Positions 31,949-41,164 of a stretch of 64,000 nt of DNA are shown in pieces. Position numbers and translations under genes: made by a program. Below the pieces are notes generated by a model. That model did not search any database, was not told where the DNA came from, and saw nothing but the letters and a program-made list of their open reading frames with translations. This DNA is from JAZKHT01 sp040385245 (GTDB lineage: Bacteria; Pseudomonadota; Alphaproteobacteria; Rhodobacterales; Rhodobacteraceae). Position 1 is the first letter of the stretch; the number at the start of each line of letters is the position of its first letter. The stretch covers positions 30,333-94,332 of the forward strand of contig JAZKHT010000010.1 in NCBI GenBank assembly GCA_040385245.1, given 5' to 3'.

Positions 31949-32083
31949 GAATCCCCCTTTGGTGACGTGTTGAGTGTAGTCCGATGGTTAATCGCTGCAA
32001 GGCACCGAAGCTGTTTGACCACCCGCTTCTGTGGGCGTATCTTGTGTCCTCTCCCACTTTGCCCACAAACTCAAGGACGCCTC

Positions 32084-34369
32084 ATGTCACCTTTCGCCGC
32101 CCCGATTGCCGAGCAGATCTGGGACATGAAATACCGCCTGAAAGCGCAGGACGGCACGCCCATCGACGGCACGGTCGAAGACACCTGGCGTCGCATCGCC
32201 CGCGCGCTGGCCGAGGTGGAAAAGGACGCGTCCCTCTGGGAAGACCGATTCTATGCGGCGTTGGAAGGGTTCAAATACCTGCCCGCTGGCCGGATCACCG
32301 CAGGGGCGGGCACCGGGCGCAGCGTCACGCTGTTCAACTGCTTTGTCATGGGCACCATCCCCGACAACATGGGCGGCATCTTTGACGGCCTGAAAGAGGC
32401 GGCGCTGACCATGCAGCAGGGCGGCGGGATCGGCTATGATTTCAGTACGATCCGGCCCCGTGGCGCCGAAGTCAAGGGCGTCGCCGCGGATGCCTCCGGC
32501 CCGTTGTCGTTCATGGATGTCTGGGATGCGATGTGCCGCACCATCATGTCGGCGGGCAGCAGGCGCGGCGCAATGATGGCCACCATGCGCTGCGACCACC
32601 CCGACATCGAGGCGTTCATCGAGGCGAAGAAAGATCCTGCCCGGCTGCGTATGTTCAACCTGTCGGTCCTTGTCACCGATCCGTTCATGGCCGCTGTCAA
32701 ATCCGATGGCCCGTGGGAGCTGGTCTTTGACGGCAAGGTCTACAAGACCGTGCAGGCGCGCGATCTGTGGGCACGGATCATGCGCAACACCTTTGATTTC
32801 GCGGAACCGGGCGTGATCTTCATCGACCGCATCAACGCGATGAACAACCTTGCCTATTGCGAGACGATTGCCGCCACCAACCCCTGCGGTGAACAGCCTT
32901 TGCCACCCTATGGCGCGTGCCTGCTTGGGTCGATCAACATGGCGACGCTGGTGACGGATGCGTTTACACCTGCCGCCCGGATGGACGATGCGGCGATGGA
33001 TACGCTGGTGCGCACCGCCGTGCGGATGATGGACAATGTGGTGGATGCCAGCCGCTTTCCCCTGCCGCAACAGGCGGCAGAGGCGCAGGCGAAACGCCGC
33101 ATCGGTCTGGGCGTCACCGGTCTGGCCGATGCCTTGCTGATGCTGGGCCTGCGTTACGGGTCGCAGGAAGCGGCGGCGCAGACCGAGGCGTGGATGAAGG
33201 CCATCGCACGGGCGGCCTACCTCGCGTCCGTCGATCTGGCGCGGGAAAAGGGCGCGTTCCCGCTGTTTGATGCCGATGACTTCCTGGCCTCTGGCACGAT
33301 GATGCAGATGGATGATGACGTGCGGGACTCGATCCGCACGCATGGCATCCGCAATGCACTGCTGACCTCTATCGCGCCCACGGGGACGATCAGCCTTTAT
33401 GCAGGCAATGTCAGCTCTGGGATCGAGCCGGTCTTTGCCTATGCCTATACCCGCAAGGTTCTGCAAAAGGACGGATCCCGGACTGAAGAAGAGGTGGTCG
33501 ATTATGCCGTCCGCCTGTGGCGCGAACTGCACGGCGACGCGGACTTGCCCAGCTATTTCGTCAATGCCCAGACATTGCCGCCATTGGATCACGTCCGCAT
33601 GCAGGCAGCGGCGCAAAAGTGGATCGACAGCAGCATATCGAAAACCATCAACTGCCCCGAAGACATCAGCTTCGATGATTTCCAGCAGGTCTATATGGCC
33701 GCATGGGATCAGGGCTGCAAAGGCTGCACCACCTACCGCCCCAATGACGTGACCGGATCGGTGCTGACCGTGTCCGAGGCATCGGACAAAACCCCGTCCG
33801 AGGCGCCCGCACATGTCCACCAGTCCACCGACGGTGCCGAAGTCGTGTACCTGTCCGAACCGCTGGACCGCCCCGCCGCCTTGGAAGGGGCCACCTACAA
33901 GCTGAAGTGGCCGGGGTCTGAACATGCGCTGTACATCACCGTCAACGACATCGTCATCGCAGGCCATCGCCGCCCGTTTGAAGTGTTCATCAATTCCAAG
34001 AACATGGAGCATTTCGCCTGGACGGTCGCGCTGACGCGGATGATCTCGGCGGTGTTCCGGCGCGGTGGCGACATCTCTTTCGTGGTGGAAGAGCTGAAGG
34101 CCGTGTTCGATCCGCGCGGCGGAGCCTGGATCGATGGGCGGTATATCCCGTCCATCCTTGCCGCCATCGGCGGGGTGATCGAACGTCACCTGATCGAGAT
34201 CGGCTTTATCGCGGGCGAAGGGCTGGGCCTGAAGTCCGACCCCCATGCAGATGTGGTCACCATGTCCGCCCCGCGCGGCAAGACCTGTTCATCCTGCGGC
34301 AGCTTTGACTTGCGCATGATCGAAGGCTGCATGACCTGCGCGGCCTGCGGCTATTCGAAATGCGGCTAG
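32084..34369 (+). CDS. nrdJ: Adenosylcobalamin-dependent ribonucleotide reductase (class II)
   Basis: A 761-residue class II enzyme that makes deoxyribonucleotides using coenzyme B12, independent of oxygen. Active-site features are Cys in 'VTLFNCFVMGTIPDN', the 'NPCGEQPLPPYGACLLGSINM' block with the radical Cys and Glu (about residues 266–286), and 'IAPTGTISLYAGNVSSGIEP'. The C-terminus has a zinc-finger-like set of Cys (CSSCGSF…CMTCAACGYSKCG), which in this family carries the redox-relay cysteines. ATG 32084 follows AAGGA. No cobalamin riboswitch was seen upstream; a possible NrdR half-site lies at 32030–32047. Confidence 0.95.
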   Translation: MSPFAAPIAEQIWDMKYRLKAQDGTPIDGTVEDTWRRIARALAEVEKDASLWEDRFYAALEGFKYLPAGRITAGAGTGRSVTLFNCFVMGTIPDNMGGIFDGLKEAALTMQQGGGIGYDFSTIRPRGAEVKGVAADASGPLSFMDVWDAMCRTIMSAGSRRGAMMATMRCDHPDIEAFIEAKKDPARLRMFNLSVLVTDPFMAAVKSDGPWELVFDGKVYKTVQARDLWARIMRNTFDFAEPGVIFIDRINAMNNLAYCETIAATNPCGEQPLPPYGACLLGSINMATLVTDAFTPAARMDDAAMDTLVRTAVRMMDNVVDASRFPLPQQAAEAQAKRRIGLGVTGLADALLMLGLRYGSQEAAAQTEAWMKAIARAAYLASVDLAREKGAFPLFDADDFLASGTMMQMDDDVRDSIRTHGIRNALLTSIAPTGTISLYAGNVSSGIEPVFAYAYTRKVLQKDGSRTEEEVVDYAVRLWRELHGDADLPSYFVNAQTLPPLDHVRMQAAAQKWIDSSISKTINCPEDISFDDFQQVYMAAWDQGCKGCTTYRPNDVTGSVLTVSEASDKTPSEAPAHVHQSTDGAEVVYLSEPLDRPAALEGATYKLKWPGSEHALYITVNDIVIAGHRRPFEVFINSKNMEHFAWTVALTRMISAVFRRGGDISFVVEELKAVFDPRGGAWIDGRYIPSILAAIGGVIERHLIEIGFIAGEGLGLKSDPHADVVTMSAPRGKTCSSCGSFDLRMIEGCMTCAACGYSKCG

Positions 34370-34380
34370 GCGTCCTGCCA

Positions 34381-35550
34381 TCAGCCTGCGGCTGACCTGT
34401 CCAAAACCTCGACGGCCAAAATCGTCGGCAGGTGGCGTGCGGCCTCGTGCCAGGTGTCGCCTTCATCGGCGCTGGCAAAGACCGATCCGCTGTTCGTGCC
34501 GAAATACACCCCTGCGGGGGTGCGCTTGTCGCCTGTCATCGCCTGCCGCAGAACTGTGAAATAGCACGCCTCTTGTGGCAGGCCGTTTCGCATGGCTTGC
34601 CAGCTTTGCCCGGCGTCGCGGGTGCGCCAGACCGCTGCTGCGGCGTCAGGGGGATAGCGTCCGGCCATGTCCCCGTTGAGGGGCAGGGTCCAGACTGTGC
34701 CCGGATCACGCGGATGCACTTGAATCGGAAAGCCAAAGGTGGACGGCAGACCTTCGGTGATGTCGTCCCAGCTGCGCCCGCCATCCGATGACCGCCAGAC
34801 GCCGTGATGGTTTTGCTGATACAGCACATCGTCAGGTCCGGGCGCTCGCATCATGTTATGGACGCAATGCCCGGTTTCCCCGCCACGCGGTGCCGCCGGG
34901 TGATCGTGGTGGTGGTGCGCCTCGGCGTTGGACAGCCGGTTGCGCCTGTCCCACGTTGCCCCGCCGTCTTCGGTTGCGAACACACCCGCCGCAGAAATGC
35001 CGACCCACAGCTTGTCCGCGTTCGCCGGATCGGTCACGATCGAATGCAGCACAAGACCCGCAGCACCGGGGTTCCAACTGTCGGCGGACGGATGTTGGGT
35101 CAGACCTTCCAACTTGTTCCAAGACACTCCGCCATCGGTGCTTTTCAGCAGGCTTGCCGGTTTTGTTCCGGCATAAAGCGCGCCATCCGACCGATGCAGC
35201 GACCAGATTTGCGAGAATTCTTCCCCGAACGGCAGCGGGGCGTCGGTCCAACCGATCATCTGGGCAAAGTCAGCGTCATTGGCGGCCCATTCGTCCATCG
35301 TGCCCTTGGTCAGTTTTGCAAGCTGCCAGTTCGTGCCGCCATCGGTTGACCGCCAGACACCTGCGCCGTGCCAATCGCTGCCGCCCCCGGCCCATAGCGC
35401 CCCTGTCTTTGGATCGCCCACAACGTGGTTGATGGGCCAGCCGTTGCAGAAGGGGCCGGAAACGGCCCAACCCGTCCTGTCCTTTTCACCCGTGATCAGA
35501 AAGGCCCCCTTTGTCGTGCCGACAAGGATCGTGATTCCGTCCGAAGCCAT
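34381..35550 (-). CDS. BNR/Asp-box repeat protein (beta-propeller, sialidase/VPS10-like fold)
   Basis: A 389-residue protein with six Asp-box motifs of the type S-x-D-x-G-x-x-W: 'RSTDGGTNW', 'KSTDGGVSW', 'ATEDGGATW', 'RSSDGGRSW', 'RTRDAGQSW' and 'ASADEGDTW', spaced through the chain as expected for a beta-propeller. A His-rich stretch 'AEAHHHHDHPAA' lies near residue 211. There is no signal peptide, so it appears cytoplasmic, unlike most sialidases. The Arg triad and Tyr/Glu of true sialidases cannot be identified, so hydrolase activity is not supported. It is commonly annotated as exo-alpha-sialidase or glycosyl hydrolase; function unknown. Confidence 0.8.
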   Translation of the reverse strand: MASDGITILVGTTKGAFLITGEKDRTGWAVSGPFCNGWPINHVVGDPKTGALWAGGGSDWHGAGVWRSTDGGTNWQLAKLTKGTMDEWAANDADFAQMIGWTDAPLPFGEEFSQIWSLHRSDGALYAGTKPASLLKSTDGGVSWNKLEGLTQHPSADSWNPGAAGLVLHSIVTDPANADKLWVGISAAGVFATEDGGATWDRRNRLSNAEAHHHHDHPAAPRGGETGHCVHNMMRAPGPDDVLYQQNHHGVWRSSDGGRSWDDITEGLPSTFGFPIQVHPRDPGTVWTLPLNGDMAGRYPPDAAAAVWRTRDAGQSWQAMRNGLPQEACYFTVLRQAMTGDKRTPAGVYFGTNSGSVFASADEGDTWHEAARHLPTILAVEVLDRSAAG

Positions 35551-35734
35551 TATGTGCGCTCCTCCAAGACCAAAGGCAGCGTAGCATGCGGTTTTACAGT
35601 CGCAAAGTATCCGGGTTTGGCCTCGTCGACGACTGCCGCGTCCGTTGTTGCGCTTTGGCGGCGTTCAGCGCGTCGCTGGACGAACTGCAAAGGGGCGGAT
35701 AGCGTGCAGGTCGTTTGTTCCTGTTTGGTATGTC

Positions 35735-36556
35735 ATGACATCGCAATCCCGTCCCCCGTCGTTCAGCAACACAGTCGCCGGACAGATCACGCAAATATTG
35801 GGGGCAGCCCCCGGACCGGGGCAATTGACCCAAGCGTTGCGGCATCTGGCAAAGTGGCGCGCGCAGGTTCTGGCCGATACATTGGTGGCGCGATCAGGGG
35901 ACAAGGTGCTTTCGGGGCCGTTCGCCGGGATGTCCTATGGCATTCGGGCGGCCGAAGGGTCACGCACGGCGCGCCTGATCGGCTGCTACGAGGCAAGCCT
36001 TGCCCCCGTGATCGAAACCATCATTGACCGCGCTTATCCACTGGTGATCGATGTCGGTTCTGCCGAAGGGTATTATGCGGTTGGCCTGGCGCGTCGGATG
36101 CCTTTCGCCCGCGTGTTGGCGCGTGATTCCATCCTGCCCGCGCAAACCCTGTGCCGTGCGCTGGCCGAGGTAAATGACGTGGGCGAGCGTGTCAGTGTGG
36201 GCGGGTTGTTCACCCACGCCGATCTGGACATCTGCCAGCAACAAGACACCGTCATCATCTGCGACATCGAAGGTGCCGAGGCTGAGTTTCTGGATCCCGA
36301 GGCTGCACCCGGCCTGCTGGCCGCAGATATTCTGGTCGAAGTTCACGAAGGCATGCGCCCCGGTCTGCTGGCAGTGCTGGAGCGTCGGTTCACCACCACG
36401 CATACCGTCACCCGTCTTGACCGCCGTCTGGATGATACCGGCCTGCCGGACTGGGCCGAAACTCTGTCCGATCTGGATCGGTTGCTGCTCATGTGGGAAT
36501 GGCGCGCGTCGCCGACGCCATGGCTGTGGATGCAGCGCCGCACGTTGGAGGCATGA
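35735..36556 (+). CDS. SAM-dependent methyltransferase-like protein (FkbM-like)
   Basis: A 273-residue protein with a class I methyltransferase fold. Motif I is 'LVIDVGSAEGYYAVGLARRMP' (about residues 105–125), followed by an acidic motif in 'RVLARDS' and 'VIICDIEGAEAEFLDPEA', which resembles the D-(I/V)-E-G-x-E segment of FkbM-type enzymes. The N-terminal ~90 residues are helical and unassigned. It would methylate a small molecule or glycan; no pathway neighbours indicate the substrate. ATG 35735 is the likely start, with the upstream 30 codons lacking a ribosome-binding site. It lies alone between two leftward genes. Confidence 0.72.
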   Translation: MTSQSRPPSFSNTVAGQITQILGAAPGPGQLTQALRHLAKWRAQVLADTLVARSGDKVLSGPFAGMSYGIRAAEGSRTARLIGCYEASLAPVIETIIDRAYPLVIDVGSAEGYYAVGLARRMPFARVLARDSILPAQTLCRALAEVNDVGERVSVGGLFTHADLDICQQQDTVIICDIEGAEAEFLDPEAAPGLLAADILVEVHEGMRPGLLAVLERRFTTTHTVTRLDRRLDDTGLPDWAETLSDLDRLLLMWEWRASPTPWLWMQRRTLEA

Positions 36557-36593
36557 TGCCACCACGTCAGGCGACTGCGCGCCCGCCCTTTTG

Positions 36594-37502
36594 TCAGCGC
36601 GCGCGCCACGCGCTGGCGATATAGGCCGCCGTCATCAGATCCAGATGTGCACCGCCGCCATTCTTGGCCAGCGTGATTTCGTCGTCTGACCGCCTGCGGA
36701 ACACGCCCGAGTCCATGTCGTAGAAATCGGCGCGCACGTCGCCTTCTTCGATCACGCCACGGGCTATCGGGTCTTTCAGTTCGCCGATGTGCGGAATCGT
36801 CGTCGCACGGCTATCCACAAAGATCGAGGCGCGGCGCAGCACTTCGTCGTCCACTTCGCGCATGTCGGGGCGATAGGCCCCGATCAGGTCAAGGTGCGTG
36901 CCGGGGCGCAACCATTCACCTTTGACCAGCGGTGACAGCGACATTGTCGCGGTGCAGATGATGTCGGCCTGTTTCACCGCAGCCCTAAGGTCGGTCGTGA
37001 CACGCACGCGATCAGTTGCCATCGCCTCGGCTGCGGCGGGGCTGCGGTTCCAGATGGTAAAACGGGCATCCGGAAAGGCGGAAGAATAGGCGGTGATCAT
37101 CGACCGCGCTACGTTGCCGGCACCGACCAGTAAAATTTCGCGGCTGTCTGGACGGGCCAGCTTTTTGGCGGCGAGCAGACTGTCGCCCGCAGTTTTCCAC
37201 TTGGTGACAAGGTGGAAATCGATCAGCGCCTCCAACTCGCCGGTCTTGTCGGAAAAAAGCGTTACCGCCCCGTTGATCGAAGGTTTTTCCAATGCGCTGT
37301 TGCCGGGAAAGATCGTCGCGACCTTCACCAGTTGCGCCAGCCCGTCGATCCATGCCGCACGGTTCAGCAACGTGTCCTTGCCCCGATACAGAAACAGATC
37401 CGAAATCTCGGCCCGGGGCAGGCGGTGGCCCGCTTCGATCGCGGCGGTGATCCCGTCCCATGACAGCAGTGATTCCGCCTCTTTTCCGATAATCTCAATC
37501 AC
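36594..37502 (-). CDS. Ornithine cyclodeaminase / mu-crystallin family protein
   Basis: A 302-residue NAD(P)-dependent enzyme of the OCD/mu-crystallin family. The N-terminal half is the dimerisation/substrate region, including 'LVKVATIFPGNSALEKPSINGAV' with the conserved Lys. The Rossmann domain has 'LLVGAGNVARSMITAYSSAFP' (about 124–144) and 'ADIICTATMSLSPLV'. Family activities include ornithine cyclodeaminase, ketimine and pyrroline-2-carboxylate reductases and alanine dehydrogenase; sequence alone does not decide. The start is GTG 37502, overlapping the HAD gene stop by 4 bases (GTGA), so it is coupled to that gene. Confidence 0.85.
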   Translation of the reverse strand: MIEIIGKEAESLLSWDGITAAIEAGHRLPRAEISDLFLYRGKDTLLNRAAWIDGLAQLVKVATIFPGNSALEKPSINGAVTLFSDKTGELEALIDFHLVTKWKTAGDSLLAAKKLARPDSREILLVGAGNVARSMITAYSSAFPDARFTIWNRSPAAAEAMATDRVRVTTDLRAAVKQADIICTATMSLSPLVKGEWLRPGTHLDLIGAYRPDMREVDDEVLRRASIFVDSRATTIPHIGELKDPIARGVIEEGDVRADFYDMDSGVFRRRSDDEITLAKNGGGAHLDLMTAAYIASAWRAR

Positions 37503-38125
37503 AGACCAGCCTCCTGTTCGGTCAAAAGCCCTTCGTCCACCAACCGGCGCGCCCAGCCTGTAGGTGTGCTGAATTGATGCACCCGCCACCCCCGCGCTGC
37601 CGCTGCCGCGATGTTGTCCTGCCTGTCATCCGCAAAGATCAACCGGTCGGGCGCCAGGCCGCAATCCTGTTCGACCATCGCAAAGATTTGCGGATCAGGT
37701 TTGATCACGCCCATGTGCCCGCTGACGTAGGCCCGGTCAAATTCTGACAGGAAATCATACTGCGTTTGCGCAAAGGCAAAGCTGTGAATGCCAAAGTTCG
37801 TCAGCGCAAAGACGGGCACGCCCTTGGCCCGCAGCGCGCGCAGCAGCGCGATGGAATGCTCGATCCTGGGGGAAGCCATGTCGATCCAATGGTCAAACCA
37901 CCAGCGCACTTCAGTCTCCCATTCGGGATGGGCGGCGGCGGTCTCATAGATCGTTTCGCGGAACAGGGCACCTGCGTCGATGCGGTCGTTCATGGCGTGC
38001 AGATCGACAACGGCGAACATCGCCCGCCGTTTATCTTCGCCCAGGCGCGAGTCATAGAACCGTTCGGGGTTCCATTCGATCAGCACATTGCCGATGTCAA
38101 AGATCACCGCTTGGGGCTGCAACAT
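37499..38125 (-). CDS. HAD-superfamily hydrolase (subfamily IA)
   Basis: A 208-residue phosphatase-type protein. HAD motif I is 'VIFDIGNVLIEWNP' (the usual second Asp is replaced by Asn: DxG-N-V, as in the YihX/epoxide-hydrolase-like branch). Motif II is 'VFALTNFG', motif III Lys is in 'VIKPDPQIF' and motif IV is 'LIFADDRQDNIAAA'. Substrate unknown. Its first 29 bases overlap the end of the DMT transporter gene and its last 4 bases overlap the OCD-like gene, giving a tightly packed three-gene leftward operon. Confidence 0.88.
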   Translation of the reverse strand: MLQPQAVIFDIGNVLIEWNPERFYDSRLGEDKRRAMFAVVDLHAMNDRIDAGALFRETIYETAAAHPEWETEVRWWFDHWIDMASPRIEHSIALLRALRAKGVPVFALTNFGIHSFAFAQTQYDFLSEFDRAYVSGHMGVIKPDPQIFAMVEQDCGLAPDRLIFADDRQDNIAAAAARGWRVHQFSTPTGWARRLVDEGLLTEQEAGL

Positions 38126-39062
38126 CCTGAACTTTCCTTTTCACCGTCTCGCGCCACAGCGTATAAAGCCCCGCCCCGCAGATCAGCGCAATGCCCAGCC
38201 AGCCGGTTTGATCGGGCCATGTGCCAAAGATGACAGCGCCCCACAGAATGGCCATCGGCATTCCGATATATTCAAACGGAGCGACCAGCGCCGCTTCGGT
38301 CGTCCGGTACGCCTGGCTCATCATCAGGCCGCCGATGCCGACGGCCAAGCCGGTTGCCGCAAAGGCCCACCAATCGGTCATCGGTGGCCAGATCCACGGG
38401 CGGAACAGAAAGGCAAGCGAGGCATTGGGTGATCCGGCCAGATGCCCGTCCCCGACCCAAAGCCCCATCGTGGTGGACACGATGATAAAGCCTATCTGCA
38501 CAAAGAAATTCAGGGTCATCGCACTTTCGGTATTGCGCATCCGCCGCGTCATCATGTGGCTGGAGGCATAGCAGAACGCCGAAATCAGCACGAGGATCGC
38601 GGCAGGCTGGATCATGCCTGCGCCGGGACGCAGCATCACCACGACACCCAGCATCCCGACGGCAACGGCGGCCCAGCGGCGGGGGCCGACCGCTTCGCCC
38701 AGGACAACAGCCGACATCAGCGTGACCAGCAGCGGTGCGACGAACGCCGTCGCCACGGCATCGGCCAAGGGCATAGCGGCAAGGCCAAGGAAATAGGTGA
38801 CGTTCGACACCATCACGATGCTGACCCGTACCAGATGCGCCCCCGGCCTGCGCGTCAGCAGGTGCCGGAACCCGCCCCCCGATGCCCAGATCACAGCCAG
38901 CACCAGCGCCATGCCAACGAATGCGCGGATCAGGATGATCTGGTGCAGCGGATAGTCGTTCGACAGCGCCTTGATCGCCAGATCGTTGACCGACAGCACA
39001 ACAGCGCCGCCAAGTGCGAACAGGATGCCGGTGACCGGACGGCTATCAGGGATGGATGTCAT
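38097..39062 (-). CDS. DMT-superfamily (EamA) transporter
   Basis: A 321-residue membrane protein with two EamA repeats and about ten helices ('ILFALGGAVVLSVNDLAIKALS', 'MPLADAVATAFVAPLLVTLMSAVVLGEAVG', 'LVAPFEYIGMPMAILWGAVIFG'). It resembles the S-adenosylmethionine/drug-metabolite exporter group of EamA proteins, but the substrate cannot be named. It is the first gene of the DMT–HAD–OCD-like operon. The YaiI gene upstream is on the same strand after 49 bases, so a longer transcript from fghA is possible. Confidence 0.87.
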   Translation of the reverse strand: MTSIPDSRPVTGILFALGGAVVLSVNDLAIKALSNDYPLHQIILIRAFVGMALVLAVIWASGGGFRHLLTRRPGAHLVRVSIVMVSNVTYFLGLAAMPLADAVATAFVAPLLVTLMSAVVLGEAVGPRRWAAVAVGMLGVVVMLRPGAGMIQPAAILVLISAFCYASSHMMTRRMRNTESAMTLNFFVQIGFIIVSTTMGLWVGDGHLAGSPNASLAFLFRPWIWPPMTDWWAFAATGLAVGIGGLMMSQAYRTTEAALVAPFEYIGMPMAILWGAVIFGTWPDQTGWLGIALICGAGLYTLWRETVKRKVQDVAAPSGDL

Positions 39063-39111
39063 GCGGCCAGATCACACCGGGATCGGCGTCATTTCTGTCC
39101 TGCCTGCGACA

Positions 39112-39561
39112 TTATCTCTTTGCGGTGCGCACGGCGCGTTCCAGCACCTCAAGAAACCGGGACCGGTCGGCCTTGGAATAGGGGCGACCGCCCCCCTGAC
39201 GGAACGGATCGGCAGACCGCAGGTCCTGCATCAGATCGCGCGTGGCCAAGGCGTTGCCTATGTTTCGGTCTGACAACATCTCGCCGTTGTGCTTGACCAC
39301 CAGTGCGCCTGCGGCCACGCATTTGGCGGCTAAAGGGATGTCACCCGTCACCACGACATCGCCCGGACCGCAGTTGTCGGCGATCCATTTGTCGGCCTCG
39401 TCCGGCCCGTTTGCGACAAAAATGCTTTCAACCAAGGGGTTCGCCGATGGCCGGATGCCGCCGTTCGACACCAGCACCATGCGGATGCCGTGGCGGGTGG
39501 CGACACGCTCTGCCTCGGCCTTGACCGGGCAGGCGTCGGCGTCGATGAAGATGCTAGGCAT
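39112..39561 (-). CDS. YaiI/YqxD family protein (DUF188)
   Basis: A 149-residue protein of the UPF0178 family, related to PIN-like nucleases by fold. It begins 'MPSIFIDADACPVKAEAERVA' with the conserved DADACPVK motif, has 'VANGPDEADKWIADNCGPGDVVVTGDIPLA' in the middle and 'ATRDLMQDLR' with 'FSKADRSRFLE'-like 'YSKADRSRFLE' at the end. Biochemical function is unproven. ATG 39561 lies within the fghA end (8-base overlap), so it is translationally coupled. Confidence 0.9.
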   Translation of the reverse strand: MPSIFIDADACPVKAEAERVATRHGIRMVLVSNGGIRPSANPLVESIFVANGPDEADKWIADNCGPGDVVVTGDIPLAAKCVAAGALVVKHNGEMLSDRNIGNALATRDLMQDLRSADPFRQGGGRPYSKADRSRFLEVLERAVRTAKR

Positions 39562-40384
39562 GCAAGGCCGCGGCGTGGAAACCAATGTGATCTTCCATGA
39601 AGGTCGAGACGAAGAAATAGCTGTGATCATAGCCCTTTTGCATCCGCACCGATCCGGGCTGGCGCCGGGCGGCCATCGCCTCGGCCAAGGCTTCGGGTTT
39701 CAGCAGGTCGATGAAATTGTCTGCGGTGCCCTGATCCACCAGAATCGGGCCGTCAAAGCCGCGCTTCTTCATCAGCAAGGTGGCGTCATGCGGGGCCCAC
39801 GCCGCCTCGTCCGTGCCCAGATAGGCGGTGAACTGTTTGCGGCCCCAGTCGGATGTTGAAGGGTTGCAGATCGGCGCAAAGGCCGAAACAGACCGGAAGC
39901 GGCCCGGAAAGCTCATCCCGATGGTCAAGGCACCATGGCCACCCATCGAATGACCGGTGATCCCTTGCGCCACTTCGGCCAGCGGAAAGGCGTTGAACAG
40001 CACGCGGGGCAATTCGTCCGTCAGATAATCCCACATCCGGTAATGCGTGGCCCACGGCGACTCGGTAGCGTTGACGTAAAAGCCCGCCCCTTGCCCCATA
40101 TCATAGGCAGCATCATCCGGCACCCCAGCCCCACGTGGCGATGTGTCGGGGAACACCAGCGCGATGCCAGCCTCGGCCGCCCAACGCTGCGCGCCCGCCT
40201 TGACCATCGCGTTTTCATGCGTACAGGTCAGACCGGACAGAAACCACAGCAGCGGCACCGCGCCATCTTCGGCCTGTTCGGGCAGGAAAAGGCCAAATGT
40301 CATCTCGGTGCTGCAGGCCACTGACGTGTGGCTGTAAACCCCTTGCACGCCGCCATGCGCACGGCTTTCCGAGATCGTCTTCAT
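39554..40384 (-). CDS. fghA: S-formylglutathione hydrolase
   Basis: A 276-residue esterase-D-type alpha/beta hydrolase that converts S-formylglutathione to formate and glutathione, the second step of glutathione-dependent formaldehyde oxidation. The nucleophile Ser is in 'GITGHSMGGHGALTIG' (about residue 144); Asp in 'ILVDQGTADNF' and His in 'KGYDHSYFF' complete the triad. 'FLSGLTCTHENAMVKAG' is a clear family signature. No class III alcohol dehydrogenase is adjacent. The demethylating flavoenzyme at 6.4 kb is a possible source of one-carbon units, but this link is inference. Confidence 0.95.
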   Translation of the reverse strand: MKTISESRAHGGVQGVYSHTSVACSTEMTFGLFLPEQAEDGAVPLLWFLSGLTCTHENAMVKAGAQRWAAEAGIALVFPDTSPRGAGVPDDAAYDMGQGAGFYVNATESPWATHYRMWDYLTDELPRVLFNAFPLAEVAQGITGHSMGGHGALTIGMSFPGRFRSVSAFAPICNPSTSDWGRKQFTAYLGTDEAAWAPHDATLLMKKRGFDGPILVDQGTADNFIDLLKPEALAEAMAARRQPGSVRMQKGYDHSYFFVSTFMEDHIGFHAAALHA

Positions 40385-40468
40385 GCTGTTCCCCTTTTTT
40401 CTTGTCGCCTTAAAGTTTCACGGGCGGACGGGGGATTCAAGAACCGGCACGCAAAAGCGCAGGGACCT

Positions 40469-41089
40469 TTACCGTGCGCCGTAGCGCGCCATGAACATCT
40501 CGACAGCACCATTCGCAATGCGGTCCACGTCCTTGGGCGTGCAGCAGTCGGCCATGCCAAAGATCAGCCTGTCGTGCAGATCGGCCTTGCACAGTTGTGT
40601 GAACTGGTCGGCGGCAAGATCAAAGTCGGTAATCGCCAATTCGCCCCGATCAGCCGCAAGCCGCAGGTATCGGGACAGGCGTTGCCGGATCAGCATCGGC
40701 CCGGAATGATAGAATTCATGCCCCAGCGCGGGAAAACGGTCGCTTTCGGCCACGCAGATGCGGAAAATCCCTTGACCAAAGTCCGACATGCCAAAAGCGA
40801 TGATCCGGTCCGCCGCCAGACGCAAAACCTGCGCAACAGGGGCGCGGTCGTCGATCAGCGCCTCTGTCTCGTCGGCTTGACGGCGACATTCGGCTTTTGC
40901 CACCTCCATGAACAGCAGGCGTTTGTCGGGGAAATAGCTGTACAGCGTTGCCTTGCTGACGCCCGCCGCGCGGGCAATGTCATCGACCGAAGCCCCGTCG
41001 AAACCGTCGCGCAGAAAGATTGTACGGGCCCCGTCGAGAACCTGGTCGAACTTGCGGCCCTTGCGGATTTCGTGAAGCGGCGCGCCCAT
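40469..41089 (-). CDS. TetR/AcrR-family transcriptional regulator
   Basis: A 206-residue repressor. The N-terminal helix-turn-helix is at about residues 12–58 ('DQVLDGARTIFLRDGFDGAS', 'DDIARAAGVSKATLYSYFPDKRLLFMEV'), followed by a helical ligand domain with Cys near the end ('MADCCTPKDVD'). ATG 41089 follows AGGGGGA; the upstream in-frame extension is not TetR-like. It lies 75 bases downstream of the small secreted peptide gene on the same strand and may be co-transcribed with it. Two identical-type palindromes at 41356–41404, upstream of the peptide gene and mbfA, are good candidates for its binding sites. Confidence 0.9.
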   Translation of the reverse strand: MGAPLHEIRKGRKFDQVLDGARTIFLRDGFDGASVDDIARAAGVSKATLYSYFPDKRLLFMEVAKAECRRQADETEALIDDRAPVAQVLRLAADRIIAFGMSDFGQGIFRICVAESDRFPALGHEFYHSGPMLIRQRLSRYLRLAADRGELAITDFDLAADQFTQLCKADLHDRLIFGMADCCTPKDVDRIANGAVEMFMARYGAR

Positions 41090-41164
41090 GGTTCCCCCTG
41101 ATTGTGGGAACCATAGACCATCGGCTTTGGCACGGGCAAGCGATCCCGGCATGGTGCGGCGGCG

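Noticed and set aside
31949..32083. Cobalamin riboswitch before nrdJ
   Set aside because: No B12-box-like sequence or extended structured leader is visible in the 135-base gap.
32087..34246. Open frame of 719 codons antisense to nrdJ
   Set aside because: Mirror of a well-conserved nrdJ; composition typical of a reverse-complement artefact.
34369..34389. Possible selenocysteine or frameshift at the nrdJ end because of dense Cys codons
   Set aside because: The frame closes with TAG right after the normal Cys-rich tail, as expected for NrdJ.
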